Shown: positions 42,873 to 52,038, counted from the first letter of the stretch. The stretch: 64,000 nucleotides of DNA from Oscillospiraceae bacterium (GCA_021200565.1 JAJQGJ010000016.1:49711-113710); one strand, 5' to 3'. Program-made: numbers and translations. Notes: generated by a model from the sequence alone, not told the origin.

Positions 42873-44315
42873 TTGAAAAAAATATTCGCATTATTACTTG
42901 TGGGAATAATGGTAATAGCGCTTGTCGGCTGCGGCAGCTCCTCAAGAGAGGTAGTACAGCTGACATTCGCAACTCAGGACGCCGAAGCAATATTGGCAGC
43001 TGCAGGAATCATGCTTCCGGATGCTGAAGACACTGAGGTCGCCGGCACAACCGTCAAGTGGTGCGCATGGTATGACGACATTCAGAACTATTCTGAGGAT
43101 GAGATCATCAATTCCGGCTACTGGACCTTCCAGGAAAAGTACGGCTGCTCGGTTGAGTGGATCGAGGTTACCTGGGACACCCGTTTTGACGAGATCGCAA
43201 ACTATGTCCTCGCTTCCAACTCTCCCGACTTCTATCCCGGGCACGATGGAATCTTCCCGATGATGTGCATGAAGGGCGTATTCATGCCGGTTGACGACTA
43301 TATCGACTACAGCGACCCTCTCTGGGCTGACATGCAGGACTATGTCGACAACTACTATTCTATAAAGGGCTTGCACTACGGAATGGTCTATGACGTCACC
43401 TTCGGAAACGTCTGCGCTTATAACAAGAGAGTCGTTTCTGAATATGGCTATGACGATCCCGCAGAGCTTTACTACAACGATGAGTGGACATGGGACGTCT
43501 TCTATGAGATGTGCATCGACTTCACAGATGCCGATGAAGACAGATACGCTCTCGACGGCTGGGGCTACGGCGAAGCAATCATGCGCTCCTGCGGCGAGCT
43601 GGTTGTAGTCTACAACACAGAGACAATGCAGTTTGAGTCGAACATCGATGCGCCTGCTATCGAGCGTGCGGCAAGCCTCATGTATGACCTCGCAAAGAAC
43701 GACTGCCAGTATCCCGTATGGAATAACGGCTGGTCTATAAGAAACAGCGTCGACGGCGGCGGCATGAAGGAGGGCTTGTGCCTCTTCTATATCGGCGGCA
43801 CATATATGTTCACCGGTCCGGTTGATTCGATAAGCTCCGTCTGGGGAGATCTGGATGAGCTGATGTTCGTTCCGCTTCCGAGAGATGACGATGGCGACGG
43901 CGTCTACTATGCCGAGGCTTCACCGTCAGCATACGCTCTCGTTCAGGGCGCACAGAATCCCGAGGGAGTTGCGCTTTTGGCAGCCTGCATGCGATTCAAG
44001 GTTCTTGACCCGACAGTTGTCAATATCGACAGACTCCAGCTTGAGAATACATACTTATGGACCCAAGACATGCTCGACATGTGGGACGAGTGCTATGACC
44101 TCGCCAACAACGGCTCGAAGGTTATAGTATCCTACTACGAAGGTCTGGGCGACAAGCTCAACAACGTAGTTTCCGCCCTCGAAGGCTTCGGCGAAGCTGA
44201 GGACCCGACAACCTGGGCACAGATGAAGGAAACCTATTCGGAGCAGATTGACTACTATGTCAACCAGCTGAACGAAACGATAGCGAATTATGATCCGTAT
44301 AGTATGGAGTACTGA
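42873..44315 (+). CDS. Extracellular solute-binding lipoprotein, paralogue 2
   Basis: 480 residues. Lipobox LVGCGSSS, then REVVQLTFATQDAEAILAAA, identical to paralogue 1 over more than 30 residues. Conserved blocks YYNDEWTWDVFYEMCIDF, GGGMKEGLCLFYIGGTYMF and VVNIDRLQLENTYLWTQDML follow. Divergence is concentrated in the binding cleft regions, consistent with duplication and ligand specialisation. No cognate permease lies in the window, so both proteins must share a transporter elsewhere or act as sensors. The start has no long leader. Confidence 0.85.
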   Translation: MKKIFALLLVGIMVIALVGCGSSSREVVQLTFATQDAEAILAAAGIMLPDAEDTEVAGTTVKWCAWYDDIQNYSEDEIINSGYWTFQEKYGCSVEWIEVTWDTRFDEIANYVLASNSPDFYPGHDGIFPMMCMKGVFMPVDDYIDYSDPLWADMQDYVDNYYSIKGLHYGMVYDVTFGNVCAYNKRVVSEYGYDDPAELYYNDEWTWDVFYEMCIDFTDADEDRYALDGWGYGEAIMRSCGELVVVYNTETMQFESNIDAPAIERAASLMYDLAKNDCQYPVWNNGWSIRNSVDGGGMKEGLCLFYIGGTYMFTGPVDSISSVWGDLDELMFVPLPRDDDGDGVYYAEASPSAYALVQGAQNPEGVALLAACMRFKVLDPTVVNIDRLQLENTYLWTQDMLDMWDECYDLANNGSKVIVSYYEGLGDKLNNVVSALEGFGEAEDPTTWAQMKETYSEQIDYYVNQLNETIANYDPYSMEY

Positions 44316-44316
44316 G

Positions 44317-44545
44317 TGGAAGGGCACCCCTGCGGGGTGCCCACCCTTCCACCACCGGCTTCGCCGGCGGTCCCCCTCCCCTTAACAGGGGAGGCTTTTT
44401 TTGTTCTGCCAAAAGCTTATGCAAGAAACAAAAAGGCTCCCCTGCTAAGGGGAGCTGGCGCCCGAAGGGCGACTGAGGGGTGCGCCCCACAGGGGCGCGG
44501 GCGGGCAGTTAGCGAAGCTAACTGTATATCCAGTCCCTACTTGAT
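44317..44545. repeat. Family B block B7 followed by partial family A copy A6
   Basis: GGGCACCCCTGCGGGGTGCCC, CACCGGCTTCGCCGG, CTCCCCTTAACAGGGGAG, GGCTCCCCTGCTAAGGGGAG hairpins, then GCAGTTAGCGAAGCTAACTG and TATATCCAGTCCCTAC, the left arm of the variant family A type seen at 6835 and 31132. Confidence 0.7.
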
Positions 44546-46105
44546 TACTATCTCCCCATTACCAACAGCCTCCAGCTTCGTCCTATAGAACTCCGCTGAC
44601 GCTCTCTCGAAGTAGAGGGTGTCCATCGAGCCGGCGGTTTCATAGCTTGAGTGCATGGCAAGCTGAGGAAGTCCAATGTCTACCGTGCTCACCGAGAGCT
44701 GGCTGGTTGAAAGATTGCCCAAAGTTGATCCGCCCATCAGATCACTTCTATTCGAGAATGTCTGCGTCGGAACGCCGGAGGCTTTGCAGACACGCTTGAA
44801 GACCGCTTCGCTCATGCCGTCGGTGGCATACCTCTCATCGCCGTTATACTTGATGACGATGCCCTGGTTCATGAACGGGCGGTGAGTCGGATCGGCATAT
44901 TCCGGATGATTCGGATGCACTGCGTGGGCGTTGTCGGCGGAAATAACGAAGCTTGACGGGAGCATTTCATTTAAATCTTCTCCCAAAGCCGCAGCGATTC
45001 TCTCGCAAACCGTTCTTAAGAAGTTCGAGCGTGCGCCCTGCTTGGTGCCGCTGCCGACTTCTTCGTTGTCGAAAACGCTCAGAACGGATATTGTATCGGG
45101 GTTCTCGCCGATGAGAAAGCCCTGCATCGAGGAGTAGGCGCATTGCAAATCGTCAAGCTGCGGGCTGGAGACATATTCCCCGTCGCTGCCCCAGATTGTT
45201 CCCTTGGTGCGGTTGTAGAGGAAGAGGTCGCTTCCCATGATGCTCTTCGGCTTGACTCCGGCGCTTTCGGAGATGAGGTTCATAAGCTCACCCTTTGATG
45301 CGAGGCTTCCCATGAGCGGAACCATGTCGACAGCCGGATTGAAGGTGAAGCCGTCGTTAATCTTTCTCTGCATGTGAATTGCGACGTTCGGAATGATGAG
45401 AAGGTCTTTGTCTATTGCAACGAGCTTGGTCTTGAGGCTGTTTCCCTCCGAAACGATGACCCGCCCGGCGACAGAAAGCGGTCTGTCCATCCAGGTGGAC
45501 ATTATCATTCCGCCGTACTTTTCGGTGTTTAATCTTATATAGTGCCCGAGGGTCTCCATCTCCGCATTCGGCTTTATCTTGAATGTCGGCGAGTCGCAGT
45601 GGGAGCTGATGATGTTGAAGCTTGTGGGATCTCCTTCGCCCACTTTGAAAGCCGCAACTGTCGAGAGATTCCTCTGGACGAAATATTTGCCGCCCTTTTC
45701 CAGATTCCACTTCTCGCCTTCGAGAAGCTCCGTGAAGCCTTCGTTTGAAAGCCTGCGGGTGATATTCGCAATCGCATGGTATCTTGAAGGACTGGTGCCG
45801 ATGAAGTCGAGAAGATTTCTGGCGGAGGTGTGGTGGTCGGTCATGCCGACGATGGTTTCGCTGTAGCCGGAAACGGACGAGCTGTCTGAAGACGAGCCCA
45901 TAACATCGGTCAGCCCCAAAACATACTCGGTCGAGACGTTATAAAGCCTTGAGAGCTTCTGGATGGCTTCGGGGCTCGGCTCCGAGTCTCCCCTTTCATA
46001 GCGCGACAGCGACTTGTTGCCGATTCCTGTGGCTTCCGCCGCCTGAACCTGCGAAAGTCCGGTCTTTTTCCTTGCCGCCTTCAGGCGGTCACCCAATGTC
46101 AACAT
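44537..46105 (-). CDS. M18 aminopeptidase fused to an N-terminal XRE helix-turn-helix domain
   Basis: 522 residues. Residues 1-66 are a Cro/C1 HTH (RKKTGLSQVQAAEATGIGNK then SLSRYERGDSEPSP, ending VSTEYVLGLTDV). After a Ser-rich linker, about 88-522 form a full M18 metalloaminopeptidase: SSHCDSPTFKIKP (His169, Asp171), FDNEEVGSGTKQGA (Glu348-349), SADNAHAVHPNHPEYADPTH, and the final metal histidine in AMHSSYETAGS. M18 enzymes remove N-terminal acidic or other residues. Bacterial M18 proteins normally lack a DNA-binding domain, so this may be a peptide-sensing regulator or an autoregulated enzyme. The ATG start follows GGAGGGATTATC. Confidence 0.9.
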   Translation of the reverse strand: MLTLGDRLKAARKKTGLSQVQAAEATGIGNKSLSRYERGDSEPSPEAIQKLSRLYNVSTEYVLGLTDVMGSSSDSSSVSGYSETIVGMTDHHTSARNLLDFIGTSPSRYHAIANITRRLSNEGFTELLEGEKWNLEKGGKYFVQRNLSTVAAFKVGEGDPTSFNIISSHCDSPTFKIKPNAEMETLGHYIRLNTEKYGGMIMSTWMDRPLSVAGRVIVSEGNSLKTKLVAIDKDLLIIPNVAIHMQRKINDGFTFNPAVDMVPLMGSLASKGELMNLISESAGVKPKSIMGSDLFLYNRTKGTIWGSDGEYVSSPQLDDLQCAYSSMQGFLIGENPDTISVLSVFDNEEVGSGTKQGARSNFLRTVCERIAAALGEDLNEMLPSSFVISADNAHAVHPNHPEYADPTHRPFMNQGIVIKYNGDERYATDGMSEAVFKRVCKASGVPTQTFSNRSDLMGGSTLGNLSTSQLSVSTVDIGLPQLAMHSSYETAGSMDTLYFERASAEFYRTKLEAVGNGEIVIK

Positions 46106-46122
46106 GATAATCCCTCCGAATT

Positions 46123-46809
46123 CTATTTTTCTATTTTATCTATGATTTTAAGTAGAGTCGTGACTGCGACCCGAGCCGCCCTGTTCGCCATTTCCGTGAA
46201 CTCCTCTGCGCCGCCGGTTGCACTGTCGGAAACCGCTTTTATGAGAAGCGCCGGCACACCGCATCTGTTCGCTGTCAGGAGTATTCCCGCCGCCTCCATC
46301 TCGCAGATTTCGGCGTTATAGAGCTTATGCAGCTCGGCTTTTCTTCCCGGATTCCCGACAAACTTGTCGGCAGAGGCGCAAATCACCTCCCGAAGCTCCG
46401 GCGAAGCCTCTTTTGCAAGCTTGATAAGCTTCTCATCCGCCGGGATATAGCAGTCGGCATACCCGGGATACTGCCCGATTTCAACCGGGTCGAGCTCAGT
46501 TACGTCGTAATCATAATGCACGACTTTGTCGACAATAACAGTGTTGCAGAGCGCCATCTCGTCCGTCAGTCCCCCGCAGATTCCGAAATTCAGGAGCATT
46601 TCCGCTCCGAAGCGGGAGATTAAGAGCTGCGCAGCCCCGGCAGCATAAATTTCCCCGGCACCGCTCTTTGCAACAAAAAGCTCATGCCCGCCGACACTAT
46701 ATTCCCGGATAGCAATCCCCGCCACCGTCTCACTCTTCCGAGGCTCGCCCATCTCCAAGAGCATAGCCTCAATCTCGTCCGCAATGGCGACAATCAAGCC
46801 GATTTTCAT
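46123..46809 (-). CDS. mtnN: 5'-methylthioadenosine/S-adenosylhomocysteine nucleosidase
   Basis: 228 residues. It cleaves MTA and SAH to adenine and the thioribose compounds, part of the SAM cycle. MKIGLIVAIADEIEAML at the start (catalytic Glu12), NFGICGGLT, and CEMEAAGILLTANRCGVPAL, VSDSA near the C-terminus (catalytic Asp) are diagnostic. It lies 17 bp upstream of the M18 gene on the same strand, suggesting co-transcription. Confidence 0.93.
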   Translation of the reverse strand: MKIGLIVAIADEIEAMLLEMGEPRKSETVAGIAIREYSVGGHELFVAKSGAGEIYAAGAAQLLISRFGAEMLLNFGICGGLTDEMALCNTVIVDKVVHYDYDVTELDPVEIGQYPGYADCYIPADEKLIKLAKEASPELREVICASADKFVGNPGRKAELHKLYNAEICEMEAAGILLTANRCGVPALLIKAVSDSATGGAEEFTEMANRAARVAVTTLLKIIDKIEK

Positions 46810-46837
46810 TTTCTATCACCCTCCATATATCAACTGT

Positions 46838-46993
46838 AGGGGCGGAGAAGTTTGGCTTTGCCAAACTTCCGAAGTTCGCTTACGAACTTCTACATCCAGC
46901 CCGCATCTCCTCCGAAAGTGCCCGGGCGGATATAATCCGCCCGAACTCCGCAGTCGACACCACGGCGGGCGGATAATATCCGCCCCTACATTT
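46838..46993. repeat. Composite family A repeat, copy A7
   Basis: GTAGGGGCGGAGAAG with GTTTGGCTTTGCCAAAC and GAAGTTCGCTTACGAACTTC hairpins inserted, then GGGCGGATATAATCCGCCC and a standard right arm. It looks like one element nested in another. Confidence 0.65.
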
Positions 46994-47001
46994 ATTTCAA
47001 A

Positions 47002-47283
47002 TCAATTCCCTGTTTCAACGGACACATTTCTATTATCTCTTATTTCTTTCATGGCTTCTTCAAGCGGCAAAGTATTTCCATATTTCACATCATTTATGCC
47101 GTCCTGAATCCATCTGAAGAGTTCAAACCTGCCAAAAAGCTCATCGTACTTTTCCATACTTATCATAACGAGATCTCCTTTGCCGTTCTTCGTAATGTAA
47201 ACCGGTTCCCCTGTTTCATGGCATAAAGCTGAGATTTCGTTATAGTGGTTTCTTAAATCTGTGCTGGATCTGATTGTTGGCAT
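47002..47283 (-). CDS. Orphan YefM/Phd-type antitoxin
   Basis: 93 residues. RSSTDLRNHYNEISALCHET, then GEPVYITKNGKGDLVMISME is the conserved Phd/YefM DNA-binding fold, followed by an acidic C-terminal region (LPLEEAMKEIRDNRN). The ATG at 47283 has AGAGGTGATATT upstream; a longer frame covers the promoter and a repeat. No RelE, YoeB or Doc-type toxin gene lies on either side, so it is an orphan; the 150 bp downstream are only a family A repeat. Confidence 0.85.
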   Translation of the reverse strand: MPTIRSSTDLRNHYNEISALCHETGEPVYITKNGKGDLVMISMEKYDELFGRFELFRWIQDGINDVKYGNTLPLEEAMKEIRDNRNVSVETGN

Positions 47284-47305
47284 AATATCACCTCTTTCTA
47301 AAGAA

Positions 47306-47334
47306 ATTATATCAGAATTTCTGAATGTTGTCAA
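47306..47334 (-). promoter_or_regulatory. yefM-like promoter with palindromic operator
   Basis: Minus strand TTGACA (47334-47329), 17-bp spacer, TATAAT (47311-47306). The perfect palindrome TCAGAATTTCTGA (47312-47324) lies within the spacer, ideal for autorepression by the encoded protein. Confidence 0.8.
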
Positions 47335-47341
47335 CAGGGAG

Positions 47342-47408
47342 TAATAAATTAGCCTCTCCGAGTTCGCCTGCGAACTTGGGGAGGGGGACCGGCAAAGCCG
47401 GTGGAGGG
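47342..47408. repeat. Short family B repeat, copy B8
   Basis: CCTCTCCGAG..GTTCGCCTGCGAAC..TTGGGGAGG and CCGGCAAAGCCGG hairpins. Confidence 0.65.
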
Positions 47409-47515
47409 GAAAACATTGAACTATCCGTAAAATTTCATACTTTCGACACATTTATAGGCTATTATAATAGCAGCAGACATATTGGGGCTGCGAAAACCTG
47501 AAAGGACGTTTTAAA

Positions 47516-48220
47516 ATGGCTGATGTATCAAAAATCTTAATTGTTGACGACGAACAGAAGATAAGGGAAGTCGTCAAGGAATACGCCCTGTTTGAGGGTT
47601 ACGAGGTGGACGAAGCCGGCGATGGCATGGAGGCTATCGAAAAGGTCAAGAACTCCAAGAACGGCTACGACTGCATAATCATGGATATAATGATGCCCAA
47701 GCTCGACGGCTATTCCGCATGCAAGGAAATAAAGAAATATTCAAACGCTCCCGTCATCATGCTTTCCGCCCGTGGCGAGGAATATGACAAGCTTTTCGGC
47801 TTTGAGGTCGGAATTGATGACTATGTCGTCAAGCCTTTCTCTCCGAAGGAGCTTATGGCAAGAGTAAAGGTCGCTATAAAGAGACGCAAGAGCCCTGACA
47901 CGGTTGAGGTTCTCAAATATAAGGGTCTTGAAATCAACTTCGCAGCAAGAGAGGTCATCATCGACGGCAAGAAGGCTCAGATGACCCCCAAGGAATATGA
48001 CATTCTCTTCTATCTTGCAAAAAATATGAACATTGCGATGTCCCGTGAAAAGCTCCTTGAAGAGGTCTGGGGCTACGACTTCTACGGCGACGACAGAACG
48101 GTTGACACCCACATCAAAATGCTCAGAAACAGCCTTGGTCCATACAGAGACCTGATTGTTACACTAAGAGGAATGGGATACAAGTTTGACAACATCAACA
48201 AGAGAGACGATGACGAATGA
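47516..48220 (+). CDS. OmpR/PhoB family response regulator
   Basis: 234 residues. Receiver domain with acidic pair Asp11-Asp12 (VDDEQKIREV), phosphoacceptor Asp57 (IIMDIMMPK), and Lys in VVKPFSPKEL; then a winged-helix output domain with AREVIIDGKKAQMTPKEYDI and DRTVDTHIKMLRNSL, ending RGMGYKFD. It acts as a transcription factor controlled by the adjacent histidine kinase, whose start it overlaps by 11 bp. Targets are unknown. Confidence 0.95.
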   Translation: MADVSKILIVDDEQKIREVVKEYALFEGYEVDEAGDGMEAIEKVKNSKNGYDCIIMDIMMPKLDGYSACKEIKKYSNAPVIMLSARGEEYDKLFGFEVGIDDYVVKPFSPKELMARVKVAIKRRKSPDTVEVLKYKGLEINFAAREVIIDGKKAQMTPKEYDILFYLAKNMNIAMSREKLLEEVWGYDFYGDDRTVDTHIKMLRNSLGPYRDLIVTLRGMGYKFDNINKRDDDE

Positions 48221-49886
48221 AGCAGCTGCAGCCAGCACTGCAGCCAAGGCTTCAAAGCAGGCTAAAGGAAATTCCAAAGCCGGCAAGCCTCTGAGTCAGA
48301 ACCCGAATAAAAAGGCTCCAACGCTACGTTCAACGATATGGCTGTATTTCTCTGTATTTACAGCCGTTATCCTTATACTCATCTGGCTTTTCCAGGTTGT
48401 TTCCCTTTCCGACTACTACGAAATCTCGAAGAAGCGGAAGATTATTCTTTCTGCTTCGCAGATCGCCGCCGCCTTTGATTCAGAAGACCCTGACTCCGTC
48501 GACGAGCTTATCGAAGAGCTCGCCTATGACAACGGAATGGCTATCATCATCACCGACTGGGCTGGAAACGTAGTTGTCAAGAGCGACTACATGGGCTCAT
48601 CGTTTCTCACAAGCAGCACGAGTATACTTTTATTCCAGTATCGTAACGAGCTCCTTAACTCCGACACCCAGAAGATTATTCTGACAAACAACAACGAGCG
48701 CTTCGGAACGACTGAGCTTGTCTATGGCGAAGTGCTCGAGAAGCCGGCTGTCGGTTCGAGCGGCTACCTGCTCTTTATAAACGCTTCCCTTGAGCCGATA
48801 AGCTCGACTGTTGAGATTATCAAGGAGCAGTTTGTAATAATCGCACTCGTCACATTCTTCATAGCTCTTATCATAACCCTGATGCTCTCGTCGAGGCTTT
48901 CAAGACCGTTCACGAACATCACTTCTCTTGCGCACCGGCTTGCAGCTGGCGACTATTCGGTCAGATTCCCCGAGGGCTCATACGCTGAGGTCAACGAGCT
49001 TGCGGAAACGCTCAACTATGCGGCTTCCGAAATGTCGAAAACGGAAGAGCTTAGAAACGACCTCATAGCAAACGTCTCGCACGACCTGAGAACGCCTTTA
49101 ACGATGATAAAGGCTTATGCCGAGATGATCCGGGATCTTTCGGGCGACAATCCGGAAAAGCGTGAGGAGCACTTAAACGTCATCATCGAAGAGACAGACA
49201 GGCTTTCGCTCCTCGTTTCAAGCCTTATGGAGCTCTCGAAGCTCCAGAGCGGAAGCGCAAGCGTCACAAGAACCGAGTTCTCTTCGAAGGACTTCCTTGA
49301 CGAAATCCTTTCGAAATACAAGTTTTTCTCAGAAAAGCAGGGCTACGAATTCGTCTTCGAGGAGGACGAAGAAGTCACTCTCTGGGGAGACCCGCAGAAG
49401 CTCGGGCAGGTTATGTATAACTTCATCAACAACGCAGTCAACTACTCGGGCGATTCACGGAAGATTATCATCCGCCAGATAAACCAGGAGGAGACAGTCA
49501 GAATCGAGGTTCAGGACTTCGGCGTCGGAATCGAGAAGGACAAGCTTTCACAGGTGTTTGACCGCTACTACAGAGGCGAGCGCACCAAGCGTGACGTTGT
49601 CGGAACCGGGCTCGGGCTCTCGATAGTAAAAGAGATTCTGGAGCTCCACGGCTACCGTTTCGGGGTCATGAGCGAGCTCGGCAAGGGCTCGACCTTCTGG
49701 TTCGAGATAAAGCGTGCAGATGCCAAGAAGGCAGCTGAAAAGACGGCTGAAAAACTGACCGAAAAGACGGCTGACAAGCAGACAGCTGACAAGCAGACAG
49801 CTGACAAGCAGCTGGCTGAAAAACAGCTGGCAGAGAAGCCAAAGGACACAAAAAATGAAAGCACAGACTCAGGCAAGACTGATTGA
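48210..49886 (+). CDS. Membrane sensor histidine kinase
   Basis: 558 residues. An Ala/Lys-rich cytosolic N-terminus, helix 1 (about 42-65), an extracellular sensor domain of about 135 residues, helix 2 (about 205-228), HAMP, then HisKA with phosphoacceptor NVSHDLRTPL and HATPase_c with NNAVNY, DFGVGIEKD and GTGLGLSIV. The C-terminus has an unusual repetitive tail: AEKTAEKLTEKTADKQTADK and further QTADKQLAEKQ units. Start ATG at 48210 overlaps the regulator gene. It signals to the upstream response regulator. Confidence 0.93.
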   Translation: MTNEAAAASTAAKASKQAKGNSKAGKPLSQNPNKKAPTLRSTIWLYFSVFTAVILILIWLFQVVSLSDYYEISKKRKIILSASQIAAAFDSEDPDSVDELIEELAYDNGMAIIITDWAGNVVVKSDYMGSSFLTSSTSILLFQYRNELLNSDTQKIILTNNNERFGTTELVYGEVLEKPAVGSSGYLLFINASLEPISSTVEIIKEQFVIIALVTFFIALIITLMLSSRLSRPFTNITSLAHRLAAGDYSVRFPEGSYAEVNELAETLNYAASEMSKTEELRNDLIANVSHDLRTPLTMIKAYAEMIRDLSGDNPEKREEHLNVIIEETDRLSLLVSSLMELSKLQSGSASVTRTEFSSKDFLDEILSKYKFFSEKQGYEFVFEEDEEVTLWGDPQKLGQVMYNFINNAVNYSGDSRKIIIRQINQEETVRIEVQDFGVGIEKDKLSQVFDRYYRGERTKRDVVGTGLGLSIVKEILELHGYRFGVMSELGKGSTFWFEIKRADAKKAAEKTAEKLTEKTADKQTADKQTADKQLAEKQLAEKPKDTKNESTDSGKTD

Positions 49887-50466
49887 GCTGATCCTGAGCG
49901 AGGGTGCGATGTCCCGCTCGGAGATAGCGAAAAGGCTTTCCGTTTCCGCTTCACTGATAACCGAGATAACATCTGATCTTATCGAGCGTGGAATCCTCTG
50001 CGAATGCGGCTTCAGGAGCTCTCCCGGAAAGGGAAGGAGAAACCAGCTTCTTGACATCGACATCACCTGCGGCTTCGTTATGGGGCTCGGGCTCTATGAA
50101 AGGACTCTTTCAGTCGGCTTGTGCACCCTGAAGGGCGACACGCTTTCGCACAGGATAATAAAGCTTCCGGAGAAAGCTGACGGAAAGTATATTCTTGAGT
50201 CGGGAAAAGCCGCCGCTGAAGAGATTCTCCACGACTGCTGCATCTTGCCTGAAAAGCTTTTCGGAATCGGCTTCTGCATGACAAAAAGCGATTTCGAAAG
50301 CCTCGGAATATCGAAAACACACTTCGGCAGCATCCCGGTTTTCTTTGAACCGGCAGACCGCATCATATCCTACTCCCAGACCACCGGCATGCCGGTAAAC
50401 CCAGAAGGGATGTATGTGTTCGGGTGCGGGAGAGCGGTGCGGGAGTTGATAATTCGTAATGCGTAA
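49855..50466 (+). CDS. Short ROK-like regulator (winged helix plus partial ROK domain)
   Basis: 203 residues. N-terminal MarR-type winged helix (RLIELILSEGAMSRSEIAKR, SASLITEITSDLIERGIL) and the start of a ROK domain (DIDITCGFVMGLGLYERTLS). ROK proteins are about 380-400 residues; the second half with the glucose/zinc-binding CxCGxxGC motif is missing here. The C-terminal ELIIRNA and the stop codon belong to a family C repeat, so the gene may have been truncated by the repeat or an associated deletion. It overlaps the kinase gene by 32 bp and starts after AAAGGACAC. Confidence 0.7.
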   Translation: MKAQTQARLIELILSEGAMSRSEIAKRLSVSASLITEITSDLIERGILCECGFRSSPGKGRRNQLLDIDITCGFVMGLGLYERTLSVGLCTLKGDTLSHRIIKLPEKADGKYILESGKAAAEEILHDCCILPEKLFGIGFCMTKSDFESLGISKTHFGSIPVFFEPADRIISYSQTTGMPVNPEGMYVFGCGRAVRELIIRNA

Positions 50467-50476
50467 TGCGTAATTA
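50447..50476. repeat. Family C repeat copy at stop codon
   Basis: ATAATTCGTAATGCGTAATG run overlapping the end of the ROK-like gene. Confidence 0.7.
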
Positions 50477-50496
50477 TGTGCATTGCGCATTTTATC

Positions 50497-50525
50497 TTGA
50501 CTTTCATTCCCAAATGCGCTACAAT
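50497..50525 (+). promoter_or_regulatory. glyRS promoter
   Basis: TTGACT (50497-50502), 17-bp spacer, TACAAT (50520-50525); the leader is only about 35 nt, so no T-box is present. Confidence 0.75.
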
Positions 50526-50565
50526 AGTCTAGAAAAATATCACCTCATCGAAAGGGCAGATGAAT

Positions 50566-51948
50566 ATGGACAATACTGAAAAGACTATGGATAAAATTGT
50601 TGCTCTCTGCAAGGGCAGAGGGTTTATATTCGCTGGAAGCGACATCTATGGCGGCTTGGCTAACACCTGGGACTATGGTCCTCTTGGCGCCAGAATGAAG
50701 AACAACGTCAAGGACACATGGCGCAAGCGCTTCATCCAGGAGCGCAGAAACAGCTATGAAGTCGATGCAGACATCCTCATGCACCCGAGAGTGTGGGAGG
50801 CGAGTGGACATGTCGCAAGCTTCTCCGACCCGCTTCTTGACTGCAAGGAGTGCAAGATGCGCTTCCGTGCCGACAACCTCATCGACGATTTCGACCCGAA
50901 TGCTCACGCCGACGGAATGACCAAGGCTGAGATGTTTGACTACATCAAGGAGCACCACATCCCTTGCCCTCACTGCGGCAAGCACAACTTCACCGACATC
51001 CGTGAATTCAACCTCATGTTCCAGACCTACCGTGGAGTCACCGAGGATGCAAAGAACATCATCTACCTTCGTCCCGAAAACGCCCAGGGCGAGTATGTCA
51101 ACTTCCTTAATGTCCAGAGGACAATGAGAGCCAAGCTCCCGTTCTCAATCGGTCAGATAGGAAAGGCTTTCAGAAACGAAATCACTCCCGGAAACTTCAC
51201 CTTCCGCACCATCGAGTTTGAACAGATGGAGTTCCAGACCTTCTGCAAGGAGGGCTCAGACGGTGAGCTCTATGAGTACTTCAAGGCTTTCGGAAAGCAG
51301 TACTTTGAAGACCTCGGAATCCCGGCTGACCACTTAAGATTCCACGACCACGAAAAGCTGGCGCATTATGCAAAGGCTGCCTGCGACATCGAGTTCCTCT
51401 TCCCGTTCGGCTGGGGCGAGATCAACGGCACCCATAACAGAACCAACTACGATCTCACCCGCCATCAGGAATACTCCGGCACAAAGATTGAGTACCTGGA
51501 TCCTGAAACGAACGAGAAGTTCATCCCATACATCATCGAATCGACCTATGGTCTTGACAGAACCGTTCTGGCGCTTCTCTGCGAGGCTTACGACGAAGAG
51601 GTCATCGATGCTGAGAAGAACGATGTGAGAACAGTTCTCCACCTCAGCCCGGTTGTCGCTCCTTATAAGGCAGCGGTTCTCCCGCTTTCGAAGAAGCTTT
51701 CGGATGAAGCGTATGAGAAGGTCTATGCAGAGCTTTCGAAGAAGCTGATGATCGACTTCGACGAAACCGGTTCAATCGGCAAGCGTTATCGCCGTGAGGA
51801 CGAAATAGGAACGCCCTGGTGCATCACCTACGACTTCGACTCCCAGACCGACGGCTGCGTCACCGTCCGTGACCGTGACACAATGGAACAGGTCAGGATG
51901 CCGATTAGTGAGCTGGAGAGCTATATCAGTAGTAAGATAGAATTTTAA
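50566..51948 (+). CDS. glyQS: Glycyl-tRNA synthetase, single-chain alpha2 type
   Basis: 460 residues, class II synthetase. [20 protein letters not shown] and [18 protein letters not shown] mark motif 1 of the alpha2 Gly[22 protein letters not shown] is motif 2 and [15 protein letters not shown] [17 protein letters not shown] is motif 3. The C-terminal anticodon domain ends with [20 protein letters not shown]. This type replaces the two-subunit enzyme in many Firmicutes. The start could be ATG 50560 or 50566; the second is better spaced from AAAGGG. Confidence 0.95.
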   Translation: MDNTEKTMDKIVALCKGRGFIFAGSDIYGGLANTWDYGPLGARMKNNVKDTWRKRFIQERRNSYEVDADILMHPRVWEASGHVASFSDPLLDCKECKMRFRADNLIDDFDPNAHADGMTKAEMFDYIKEHHIPCPHCGKHNFTDIREFNLMFQTYRGVTEDAKNIIYLRPENAQGEYVNFLNVQRTMRAKLPFSIGQIGKAFRNEITPGNFTFRTIEFEQMEFQTFCKEGSDGELYEYFKAFGKQYFEDLGIPADHLRFHDHEKLAHYAKAACDIEFLFPFGWGEINGTHNRTNYDLTRHQEYSGTKIEYLDPETNEKFIPYIIESTYGLDRTVLALLCEAYDEEVIDAEKNDVRTVLHLSPVVAPYKAAVLPLSKKLSDEAYEKVYAELSKKLMIDFDETGSIGKRYRREDEIGTPWCITYDFDSQTDGCVTVRDRDTMEQVRMPISELESYISSKIEF

Positions 51949-51950
51949 TT

Positions 51951-52022
51951 GTAGGGGCGGATATTATCCGCCCGAAAACTCTCGGCAATAGGTAGCGGGC
52001 GGATAATATCCGCCCCTACACG
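51951..52022. repeat. Family A palindromic repeat, copy A8
   Basis: Both standard arms: GTAGGGGCGGATATTATCCG and its complement, about 25 bp apart. Confidence 0.8.
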
Positions 52023-52038
52023 AATTTGGAGGTGTAAA

